Origin: an uncultured Georgenia sp.
Lineage (GTDB): Bacteria; Actinomycetota; Actinomycetes; Actinomycetales; Actinomycetaceae
Assembly (NCBI RefSeq): GCF_937958535.1
Contig: NZ_CALGNQ010000026.1
Coordinates: forward strand, 1-27,683
Reading direction: 5' to 3'
Length of the DNA stretch: 27,683 bases
Under the pieces are notes generated by a model. That model made no database searches and was not told the origin of the DNA. It saw only the letters and a list, made by a program, of their open reading frames with translations. This document shows positions 15,101 through 22,400 of the stretch, piece after piece; the first letter of the stretch is position 1; each line of letters starts with the position of its first letter. Made by a program: the position numbers and the translations under genes.

Positions 15101-16026
15101 AGGCGGGCAACGCCGGGTCGGACATCTTCTCCGAGAAGCACACCGACTTCCTCGACAGCAACATCGACAACTGGGAGCTGGTCGCCCCCGCGCTCGGTCG
15201 CACGACGTGGGACCCCAATCAGGGCTACGAGGGACCGATCCTGTTCCAGGCCAACCCGGGCGACACCGCCTGCCCCGGCCAGTTCTACCTCTGGGGTGAC
15301 CGGTACACGAACGGCGGCGGCTACCAGGCGGCGTGCAGTGAGGACATCGAGGCGCCCACGTGGGAGGCCAAGCCGATCACGATGACGAACGCCGGGGTCC
15401 CGCGGCCCCGTCACGGCACCGTCATCCCGATCACCCTGCGGGAGTGGAACGCCATCCGGGGGATCCCCAACGACGACGTCGCCACGACCACCGCGGTCAC
15501 CGTCGACGGGGACGCCGCCACCGCCACCGTCGAGGCCGCGGACGGGTTCGAGACCGGTGGCCGCGTGCGGTTCTCCGCCGGCGACTGGTCCGAGACCGTC
15601 TACCTCGAGGACGGCGTCGCCGAGGTCGCCCTCCCGGGGTCGCTCGCGGACGGGGACACGGTGACCGCCGAGTTCCTCGGGCACGACATCCTGCTGGCTT
15701 CGCAGGACACGGCCACCGTCGGGGGCGAGGCTCCGCTCGCCGACGTCACGGCCGTCGCCGACACCCGCTGCGTCGTCGGGCGGTCCGTCGTGACCGTCCG
15801 CGTGACGAACGGTGCGCAGGTGCCGGTCGACCTCACGGCGACATCGTCGTGGGGGTCGAAGACGGTCACCGGGCTCGGTGAGGGCCGGGGCGTCTCCCAC
15901 GCCTTCACCACCCGGGAGCCCGCGGTCCCGGCGGGGTCGGTGACGGTCGCCGTCTCCGCCGTCGTCGGCGGCGAGACGGTGAGCCGGGAGATCGAGGCGG
16001 CCTACGACGCCCACTCCTGCGGCTGA
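12151..16026 (+). CDS. Secreted multidomain GH43 glycoside hydrolase (probable alpha-L-arabinofuranosidase/arabinanase)
   Basis: This 1291-residue exported protein has a Sec signal peptide (about 1-32). Order of domains: LamG/concanavalin-like (44-257), atrophied bacterial Ig-like repeat (about 283-350), second LamG (363-590), two more Ig-like repeats (about 605-785), a five-blade GH43 catalytic domain (788-1104), a short beta linker, and a C-terminal module bracketed by Cys1207 and Cys1290. Catalytic candidates are Asp841 in LRDPHIV, Asp967 in RIDTTALK and Glu1027 in YEGPILF. Substrate is inferred as arabinose-containing polysaccharide from araDA and the shared operator; xylan cannot be excluded. 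ATG at 12151 has GGAGGG upstream (12136-12141). No wall-anchor signal is present, so it is probably released or held by its binding modules. Confidence 0.88.
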   Translation: MSTSPPARARLRTVGSVAALTLAFGAVAAPASSEPVTGSEDDRLVVHYPLNETSGSVVTDASGNDRHAEVVDNAGGTARWESGRGLYLPGGSGTTPAVKLPDSLLSGLDDVTIAFDVRAMGTAPGAPMYTFGLSSEAGGSLSAHPGNDNAIFARHEVTLTGPDGGTAQTVGGTHGLTRETWTHVAVTIEGGDATSPGTMRLYEDGVLVGTNDSVTLRPGDITAPSAFIGRSPVDSGRPAQFRGIVKDFRVYSAALPGSEIAALASDLAADNLAEMMDAVTLPDTSALTENLTLPSFPGLTWTSSDPTVVTETGQVFRPAPDEEDATATLTATVTHRGLTASKDFEVTVLRRVGFSEEELAEGLVHHFRLDETEGTVLANSGSAGREADAELVNADKATLTGEGVRFNPDSYEDSLEGAYVRLPDDLTAGMTNLTIDYDVWVDPANVGNHQMWSLGSKAGSCDVDSGLQASIYASNTAPRPGERFRVAVGNQNLMQNGGRLLEGAWKHVTYTQALNEDGTTWTGTVYVDGVRYAQATNLTTPPSVHASGTNCNFLARSQVSGDYSFRGTIRDFRVYDRAVSADEALALADATVSSGVRADAEAIDLGLTDAIVRDIDLPKVGSVAGSTITWTSSDPSVVDVYTPPPTAPNVPVTGRVTRPAVGEPDATATLTATVRKGAYDVTVREIPVVVKAEFVDADAVARDAFDLELAATDDIRGNITLPAEGEFGSTITWSSTSDLITPTGEVTRPPYGHPDVSGTLTATITKGEASQTKTFPFTIRALPRTEEMERYFMGYFKGENLADGEQIMFATSNGNTALDWTGLTGGRPSLISQLGDQGLRDPHIVRSPDGDTFYMIATDLNWYDQGGYAINDTQYIEVFESNDLVNWTPQRHVKVAPDDAGNAFAPESLWVEEIGAYAVFWAQSLWNDPVNRTGQGNAQMWYNITRDFRTFSEPKVWQDPFPQSRIDTTALKVGDYYYRVTKNEAGNAGSDIFSEKHTDFLDSNIDNWELVAPALGRTTWDPNQGYEGPILFQANPGDTACPGQFYLWGDRYTNGGGYQAACSEDIEAPTWEAKPITMTNAGVPRPRHGTVIPITLREWNAIRGIPNDDVATTTAVTVDGDAATATVEAADGFETGGRVRFSAGDWSETVYLEDGVAEVALPGSLADGDTVTAEFLGHDILLASQDTATVGGEAPLADVTAVADTRCVVGRSVVTVRVTNGAQVPVDLTATSSWGSKTVTGLGEGRGVSHAFTTREPAVPAGSVTVAVSAVVGGETVSREIEAAYDAHSCG

Positions 16027-16058
16027 CGTGTGTCGCGTCTCCTCGGGAGACAGACGGA

Positions 16059-16088
16059 GGCGCCCGTCCCCAGCCGGGGGCGGGCGCC
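16059..16088. terminator. Terminator hairpin between the first GH43 gene and the surface protein gene
   Basis: A 13-bp stem, GGCGCCCGTCCCC (16059-16071) with GGGGGCGGGCGCC (16076-16088, one G-T wobble), closes over a 4-nt loop and is followed by TTCGTC. A smaller dyad GTCTCC-TCG-GGAGAC precedes it (16037-16051). It serves two convergent genes. Confidence 0.8.
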
Positions 16089-16136
16089 TTCGTCATCCGG
16101 GCGGTGCGACGGCACCGCCGGGCCGGAGACTGCGGC

Positions 16137-16517
16137 TCAGCCCCGGTGCCTCCGCCGGCGGGCGGACAGCGCGGTCCCCACCCCCGCGGCGAGCAGCCCG
16201 GCCGCGGCGAGCAGCAGCGGCGTGCCGCCGAACCCGGTGCGCTCGAGCTCGTCCGGCGCTCCTGACGTCGGGTCGTCGGCGGGTACGGTCACGCCTCCCG
16301 GCTCCCCCGTGCTCCCGGTCGGCTGCGGCGTCGGGTCAGCCGGACCGGTGGGACCGGTGGTGGCGCTGGGCCCGTCCGTCGGCGCGATGTCGACGTTGAC
16401 GGACACCCCCTCGCCCTGGTCGTCACCCGGGGTGTCGGCCAGTGCCGCCACCGGCAGCGCAACCAGCCCCACCGTGACTCCGAGCACCCGCCCGGCGGCT
16501 CGGATCGACATACGCAT
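16137..16517 (-). CDS. Small secreted protein with sortase-type C-terminal sorting signal
   Basis: This 126-residue protein has a signal peptide (1-27, cleavage likely after VAALA), a short mature stretch DTPGDDQGEGVSVNVDIAP, and a Pro/Thr/Gly-rich linker (about 46-85). The C-terminal sorting signal is LERTG (91-95), a hydrophobic helix (98-118) and an RRRRHR tail. It should be attached to the cell wall by a sortase, although Glu replaces Pro of the usual LPXTG. No catalytic or binding domain is visible and its role is unknown. ATG at 16517 was chosen because AGAGGA lies about 7 nt upstream; ATG at 16511 is possible. It has its own arabinan-type promoter (site 2), so it is probably co-regulated with the GH43 genes. 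Confidence 0.82.
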   Translation of the reverse strand: MRMSIRAAGRVLGVTVGLVALPVAALADTPGDDQGEGVSVNVDIAPTDGPSATTGPTGPADPTPQPTGSTGEPGGVTVPADDPTSGAPDELERTGFGGTPLLLAAAGLLAAGVGTALSARRRRHRG

Positions 16518-16733
16518 ATCGCGTCCTCTCAGATCGGCGTTCAGCACTTCACTGTGGCCGGGTCCCCGGGGTTCCCGCCGCGGACGGACGTCGCAGGGGT
16601 GACCGGTGTGCCCTGCGGGATGGTGGGCCGGAGGGAAGCACCGTTGCGCATCCTGGCCCTCGCTCTCCCGACCTTCTGCACACCGCGGCGCCGTCCGGCA
16701 CCGGCGTGACGGCGACGTCCGCGCCGTGTGCGG
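16518..16733 (-). other. 5' leader of the surface protein gene
   Basis: About 210 nt lie between the predicted start of transcription (near 16727) and the surface protein ATG. The leader contains one possible 36-codon frame (16541-16651, minus strand) starting with an ATG preceded by GAGGG and ending 23 nt before the surface protein start. Otherwise no RNA family or gene is recognised. Confidence 0.35.
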
Positions 16734-16762
16734 ATGTTATCGCTCACACATCGTGTCGTCAA
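16734..16762 (-). promoter_or_regulatory. Promoter of the surface protein gene with LacI-type operator (site 2)
   Basis: On the minus strand TTGACG (-35, 16757-16762), a 17-bp spacer and TAACAT (-10, 16734-16739) form a near-consensus promoter. The operator TGTGAGCGATAACA (plus-strand 16735-16748) covers the -10 box. The 17-mer GATGTTATCGCTCACAC at 16733-16749 is repeated exactly at 19250-19266. Confidence 0.72.
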
Positions 16763-16855
16763 CTGTAGTCGAGCGCGGTGGGCGGTCCGTGTCGCGTCGA
16801 CCGGGCCGCACCGCTTCGCGTCTCGCCGCGGGTGAGGCGGCGCACCTCGGTGGTG

Positions 16856-16889
16856 CGGCCGGGCGGCACGGTGTCGCGCCGCCCGGCCG
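16856..16889 (-). terminator. Terminator hairpin after araA
   Basis: CGGCCGGGCGGC (16856-16867) and GCCGCCCGGCCG (16878-16889) form a perfect 12-bp stem with a 10-nt loop, 5 nt beyond the araA stop codon. There is no T-tract. Confidence 0.78.
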
Positions 16890-16894
16890 GTGGT

Positions 16895-18403
16895 TCAGAA
16901 GCCCTGCGCGAGGCGGTAGTACACCTGCCCCAGCCGCAGGCTCTCGGCGAAGCTGCGGGTGGTCGTCTCGCGGTCGATGACCGCGAGCTCGACGCCGGCG
17001 ATCGTCGCGAGGTCCTCCCACACGTCGATGCCCAGCGCCGTGGTCATCGCGGTGTGGTGCGCCCCGCCCGCCGTCAGCCAGCACTCGGCCGACGTGGCGA
17101 AGGACGGCTCCGGCTCCCAGACCGCGCAGGCGACCGGCAGGTTGGGCAGCGGCTCGTCCGGCTCGACCACGCGCACGACGTTCGCGGTGAGGCGGAACCG
17201 CTCGCGCAGGTCGGTGAGGGAGACCAGGACAGCCGGGCCGGGGTCGGCGGTGAACTTCAGCCGCACCGGGTCCTCGCGGTTGCCGATCCCCAACGGGTGA
17301 ATCTCGAGGGAGGGCTTGTCGACCGTGAGCGAGGGGCAGACCTCGAGCATGTGGGCGCCGAGGATCTTCTCGCGCCCCGGCGTCATCTCGTAGGTGTAGT
17401 CCTCCATGAGGGAGGCACCGCCGGGCAGGCCGTGGCCCATGACCTTGGCGACCCGCACGAGGACGGCAGTCTTCCAGTCTCCCTCGGCACCGAAGCCGTA
17501 GCCCGCGGCCATGAGCCGCTGGACGGCGAGGCCGGGCAGCTGCCGCAGGCCGCCGAGGTCCTCGAAGTTCGTCGTGAAGGCGGTGAAGCCGCCCTCCTCG
17601 AGGAAGCTGCGCATCGCCAGCTCCTGCCGGGCCCCGTACCGCAGCGACTCGCGCCGCGCACCGTCCGGCCCGAGCTCGGGGACCACGTCGTAGAGCTCGT
17701 CGTACTCGGCGACGAGGGCGTCGACGTCGGCGTCGGACACGGCCTCGACCCGCTCGACGAGGTCGTTGACCGCCCACGTGTTGACGGACACGCCGAGTGC
17801 GATCTCGGCCTCGGTCTTGTCGCCCTCCGTGACGGCGACGTTGCGCATGTTGTCCCCGAAGCGGCACACCCGCATGTTCTGCAGGGCGTGCCAGCCGGCC
17901 GCGGCGCGGGCCCAGGTGCCGATCTTGGCCCGGACGTCGGGCGTGCTCGCGTGTCCGACGACCGTCTTGCGGGCCACCCCCATCCGGGAGGCGATGTAGG
18001 CGAACTCACGGTCGCCGTGCGCCGCCTGGTTGAGGTTCATGAAGTCCATGTCGATCGTCGCCCACGGGAGCGCGACGTTCGCCTGGGTGTGGAGGTGGAG
18101 CATCGGCTTGGTGAGCGCCTCGAGGCCGAGGATCCACATCTTCGCCGGGGAGAACGTGTGCATCCATACGATGACACCGAGGCAGCGCGGGTCGCTGTTG
18201 GCCTCGAGCGCGGCCCGTCGGATCGCGTCACGGTCCTTCATCGTGCCCTTGTGCACGACCCTGACGGGGATCTCCTCCGCACCGTCGAGCTGGGCGACGA
18301 TCTGCGCTGACTGCTGGGCGACCTGGGCGAGGGTCTCCTCACCGTAGAGGTCCTGGCTCCCGGTGAGGAACCAGATCTCCTTGCCCTCGAAGGGGTTGTT
18401 CAC
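16895..18403 (-). CDS. araA: L-arabinose isomerase
   Basis: This 502-residue cytoplasmic isomerase converts L-arabinose to L-ribulose, the first step of bacterial arabinose catabolism. Similarity is full length, from WFLTGSQDLYGEETL to the C-terminus. The metal-binding and catalytic set is intact: Glu307 in GAEGDWKTA, Glu334 in LMEDYTYEM, His351 in GAHMLEVCPS and the His pair in GGAHHTA (449-450). These correspond to Glu306, Glu333, His350 and His450 of the E. coli enzyme. Start is GTG at 18403, overlapping the araD stop as GTGA, with AAAGGA upstream. Co-transcribed with araD from the site 3 promoter. Confidence 0.97.
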   Translation of the reverse strand: MNNPFEGKEIWFLTGSQDLYGEETLAQVAQQSAQIVAQLDGAEEIPVRVVHKGTMKDRDAIRRAALEANSDPRCLGVIVWMHTFSPAKMWILGLEALTKPMLHLHTQANVALPWATIDMDFMNLNQAAHGDREFAYIASRMGVARKTVVGHASTPDVRAKIGTWARAAAGWHALQNMRVCRFGDNMRNVAVTEGDKTEAEIALGVSVNTWAVNDLVERVEAVSDADVDALVAEYDELYDVVPELGPDGARRESLRYGARQELAMRSFLEEGGFTAFTTNFEDLGGLRQLPGLAVQRLMAAGYGFGAEGDWKTAVLVRVAKVMGHGLPGGASLMEDYTYEMTPGREKILGAHMLEVCPSLTVDKPSLEIHPLGIGNREDPVRLKFTADPGPAVLVSLTDLRERFRLTANVVRVVEPDEPLPNLPVACAVWEPEPSFATSAECWLTAGGAHHTAMTTALGIDVWEDLATIAGVELAVIDRETTTRSFAESLRLGQVYYRLAQGF

Positions 18404-19131
18404 TTGCTGTCCTTTCGGGTCTCGTCAGCGTCTTGTTGGCCGTAGACGTTCTGGTAGCGCTCGTAGAGCTGGTCGATGTGGTGCTCGGCGACCGGGAGCG
18501 GCTCACCGAGCTGGCGCGCGAGGTGGACCGTGCGGGCGACCTCCTCGCACATGACCGCGGCCTTGACGGCCGCGCGGGCGTCCCTGCCGATGGTGAAGGG
18601 ACCGTGGTTGCGCATGAGCACGGCGGGCGACCGGGACTCGCGCAAGGTCTCGACGATGCCGCGGCCGATGGAGTCGTCACCGATGATCGCGAACGGACCA
18701 ACCGGGATCGGACCGCCGAACTCGTCCGCCATCATCGTGAGGACGCACGGGATGGGCTCCCCGAGTGCGGCCCACGCGGTGGCGTAGGGAGAGTGCGTGT
18801 GGACGACGCCGCCCACCTCGGGCATGTGCCGGTACACGTAGGCGTGCGCCGCGGTGTCCGAGGACGGCTGCAGCCGGTCGGACGTGCCGTCCTCGATCTT
18901 CGTGCCGTCGAGCTCGCACACGACCATGACGTCGGCGGTCAGCTCGTCGTAGGAGACCCCGGAGGGCTTGATGACGAACAGGTCGCTGCCCGGGACGCGC
19001 TGGGAGACGTTGCCCGCCGTCCAGACCACGAGCCCGTTGCGGGGCAGCTCGGCATGCAGGTCGGCCACGACCTGCCGCGTGCGCGCGACCGCCTCTCTCG
19101 TAGCGGTGTCCAGGTCTGCCAGGGCCCTCAT
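18400..19131 (-). CDS. araD: L-ribulose-5-phosphate 4-epimerase
   Basis: This 243-residue class II aldolase-fold epimerase converts L-ribulose 5-phosphate to D-xylulose 5-phosphate for the pentose phosphate pathway. Zinc ligands are His111 and His113 in VVHTHSPYATAWA and His176 in MRNHGPF; PSSDT (89-93) holds the conserved Asp. The N-terminal TAGNVSQR phosphate-binding stretch is present. Start ATG at 19131 has GGAGG 7 nt upstream; an adjacent in-frame GTG is less likely. It is the first gene of the araDA unit. The kinase araB that supplies its substrate is not between or next to these genes. Confidence 0.96.
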   Translation of the reverse strand: MRALADLDTATREAVARTRQVVADLHAELPRNGLVVWTAGNVSQRVPGSDLFVIKPSGVSYDELTADVMVVCELDGTKIEDGTSDRLQPSSDTAAHAYVYRHMPEVGGVVHTHSPYATAWAALGEPIPCVLTMMADEFGGPIPVGPFAIIGDDSIGRGIVETLRESRSPAVLMRNHGPFTIGRDARAAVKAAVMCEEVARTVHLARQLGEPLPVAEHHIDQLYERYQNVYGQQDADETRKDSK

Positions 19132-19250
19132 CACACAACCTCCTCGACGATGACGACGGTGGCGCACTCGCTGCGCCCGGGGCGACCGGTTACGCAGATG
19201 CCCCGCTCCGGCCGAAAGTTTTCGTTCTGCCCCCGTTCTGCCTCTCCCTG

Positions 19251-19279
19251 ATGTTATCGCTCACACGCCTTCCCGTCAC
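19251..19279 (-). promoter_or_regulatory. araDA promoter with LacI-type operator (site 3)
   Basis: On the minus strand GTGACG (-35, 19274-19279), a 17-bp spacer and TAACAT (-10, 19251-19256) are overlain by the operator TGTGAGCGATAACA (plus-strand 19252-19265). The 17-mer 19250-19266 is identical to that at site 2. Transcription would start about 110 nt before araD. Confidence 0.7.
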
Positions 19280-19349
19280 CTCACTCCCGGAAGTTGCGCA
19301 ACCCGTCGAGACAACCGGCCACTCCGGCCCGGCCCTCGTGCCGACACGG

Positions 19350-19393
19350 CGGCGGGCCCGCCGGGTGGACGCTCCCACCCGACGGGCCCGCCG
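19350..19393 (-). terminator. Terminator hairpin after the second GH43 gene
   Basis: GGCGGGCCCG (19351-19360) pairs with CGGGCCCGCC (19383-19392), extended by one C-G pair. After a 2-nt mismatch, GGGTGG pairs with CCACCC (19363-19368 and 19375-19380) around a 6-nt loop. It lies 18 nt past the stop and ahead of the araDA promoter. Confidence 0.78.
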
Positions 19394-19410
19394 GCTCGTG
19401 TCGTCGCCCC

Positions 19411-22400
19411 TCAGCTGCAGCTACGTGCGGTGTACGGAGCGGTCACCGTCGCCGAGCCCTCGGCACCGGTCGCCGTCACCGTCACCTCACCGTCGGGCAC
19501 CTGGCCCAGGCGGGTGCTGAAGGTGACGGACGTCGAGCGTCCCGGCTCGACCGTCACCGTCCGGGTGCCGTGCTGCGACGAGACCACCGCCTCGACGGCG
19601 GAGGCGCCCTCGTTCGTCACGCGGACGGTCTCGACCACCCGGCCGACGACGCAGCGGGTGTCGGCGGTCGCGGTGACCTGCGGCCCCTCCGCCTCCGTCA
19701 CCGTGACGACGGCGCGGGCGGCCACCCAGACCCCCTGGCCGAGGTCACCGGTCACCTCGAACTGCCCGGGCGCGGCGTAGGAAGCCGGGTCGACGTCCTC
19801 CCACGTCACCGGGAGCTCACCGGTGGAACCGTCGGCGTAGGTGACCTCGACGGTCTCCGGGAGCTCGGGGGCGGTGCCGGCCTCGGTCGTCACCTCGACG
19901 TCGGCCACCGACTCCACGAGTGCGTCGGGCTGGTAGGCCCGCAGCAGCCGCTCGTGCTCCGCCGCCGTGATCGGCAGGACCGTGCCGTGGCGGGCGCTGA
20001 GGTTGAGTCCCGGTTCGTGGGTCCAGCAGTCCGGGTCGTCGAGGTCGGTGCAGGAGAAGGCCACGTACCCGTCGCCCCCGCCGTACGGCGGCCAGTCCTG
20101 GAAGAGGAACCAGGTGTCCTGGCCGGGCTCGATGTTGACGTCGCCGGCGTTCGCCTTGAAGGCCGTGGGCCCCTCGGCGTGGCGCAGGGGGTCACCGGAG
20201 CCGATCCGCTCGGTGATGAGCTCCCACGTGGTGCCGACCGCGCCCTCCTGGTAGCGGAGCATGTCCGGGGACTTCTCGAGGAGCACCTCCATGATGTCGT
20301 TCCGCTCGTCCTTGGTGAAGCGGTAGTACATCCCGTCGTGCTCGACGATCGTCGAGTCGATCATCCCCCGACCGGGGCCACGGCGGATGTCGATCCACAC
20401 CTCGGGCTCGGTGAAGGTCACGAAGTCCCGGGTGAAGGAGATCATCATCCGGTTGTAGCTGTCCCAGGTGCTGCGGCCCTCGGTCTCCGTCGTGTCGTAG
20501 AGGTTGGACGCCCAGTAGACGGCGTACATCCCCAGGTCCTCGACGTAGTGGGCCTCCGGCGCCCAGGTGTTGCCCGCGTAGGGCGTATTGACCTCGACCA
20601 TCCGCTGCTCGCCCCAGTTCACCAGGTCGGTCGACTCCCAGATCATGAGGGAGAGCGAGCCGCTCTGCTGCGCCCGGGCGAAGTCCGGGCCCTGCCCGGG
20701 CCGGTAGGTCTTGAGGTCGGTGGCGATGAGGAAGAACCGGTCACCCTCCGCGGAGCGGATGATGAACGGGTCGCGCAGGCCGCGCTCGCCCATCGTCGAC
20801 TCGAGGACCACCTCGTCGTCGTTCAGCGCGATCCAGTCCAGGGCGTTGTTCCCCCGGCTGGCGGCGAAGTAGATCTGCTCCCCGTCCGCGGTGCTCTCCC
20901 CCTTGAAGTGGGGGAAGAAGTACGCCTCGGTCTCCTCGAGCTGCGGGAGCGGCTGGACCGTCGCGACGAGGGTCCGCTCGGCGCTGACCTCGCCACGGGT
21001 GGCGGTCACTGTCAGGGTGACCTCGACCGGCTCCTCGCCGTGTGCGGGCCGGTTGACCACGCCGTCGGTCGCGATGACCTCGGGGTGGCTCGAGGTCCAG
21101 GACAGCGCGCTGCCCCGCTCACCCTCCTCCGGCAGGGTGATGTTGCCCCGGACGTCGTCGAGGTTCGGGATGGTGAGGTCGGCCAGGTCCTCCTCGACCG
21201 CCTCGGCGTCGCCGGGGTTCCCGTACGCCGCGTCGAGCGCCTCCCACTCCGCTCCGGTGATCGGCAGGACGGTGCCGTGACGGAACCGCGCCGGGAAGTC
21301 GTACTCGCCCGACGCCAGCATCGTCCACTCACCGCTGTCGAGGTCGGTCGTGGTGAAGGGCACGTACCCGCGGCCACCGTACTCGTCGATGAAGAGGTAC
21401 CAGCGCTCCTCGGTGTTCGACTTGAAGACGAGCGGGCCCTCGCCCTGGTTGATGTCGCCGGCCCCGACGGCGTCCTTGACGAGCTCGAAGTCATCGGCCA
21501 GCGGACCGGACCCGACCTCCTGGAAGACGTGCTTGCCACCGGGGTTCGACGACGAGCGGTTCGCCTCGTTCTTGGTGAACCGGTACACCCGGCCGTCGTG
21601 CTCGATCATCGTCGTGTCGATGACGGAGTAGCCGGGGTCGATGAGGATCTGCGGCTCGCTGAAGTTCCGGAAGTCACGCGTGGTGGCGTACATCATCCGG
21701 TTGTGGACGTTGCCGGTGTGGTCCGGGTCGTCCTCGGCGTAGAGCTTGGACGCCCAGAAGACGACGTACTCCCCGAGCTCGTGGTCGTAGAAGATCTCCG
21801 GGGCCCAGGCGTTGCCGGCGTTCTCCGGGGCGACCTCGGCGACCCAGCTCTCCGACCAGTTGACGAGGTCGGTGGACTCCCACACGACGACGTTGCGGCT
21901 GCCGTGGCGCTGCACGTGGTCCCAGCTGCCGCTGGACTGGTTCCACATCCGCAGGTCGGTGGCGATCTGGTAGAACTTGTCACCCTCCGGGGAGCGGATG
22001 ATGTAGGGGTCGCGCAGTCCCATCTCACCGCTGGTGGAGACCATGACCGGCTCGCCGTCGTTGAGGACGTCGTACGCCAGCGGGTCGTTGCCCTCGCTCA
22101 GCGCGAAGTAGACCTGCTCACCGTGCTCCAGGCCCTCGCCGAGGAAGTAGGAGAACAGGTAGCCCTCGTAGTCCTGCTCCTCCGGCAGCGGCGGGACGAC
22201 GGCCTCGAAGACGCGCGTCGCGGTGCCCTCGCCCACCGTCACCGTCGCGGTGAGCTCCACGGTGACCGTCTCCTCACCGGCGGCGGGCCGGGTGACCTCG
22301 CCGGTGGGCGTGACGACGTCGGGGGCCGCGCTCTGCCAGGTCACGGTTGCGCCGTCGTCGCCGGTCGTGGGCAGGTAGAGGTTGCCGCGGACGTCCTCGA

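Noticed and set aside
12448..16014. Long minus-strand open frame opposite the first GH43 gene
   Set aside because: Same antisense effect; no domain, no ribosome binding site, and composition typical of reversed GC-rich coding sequence.
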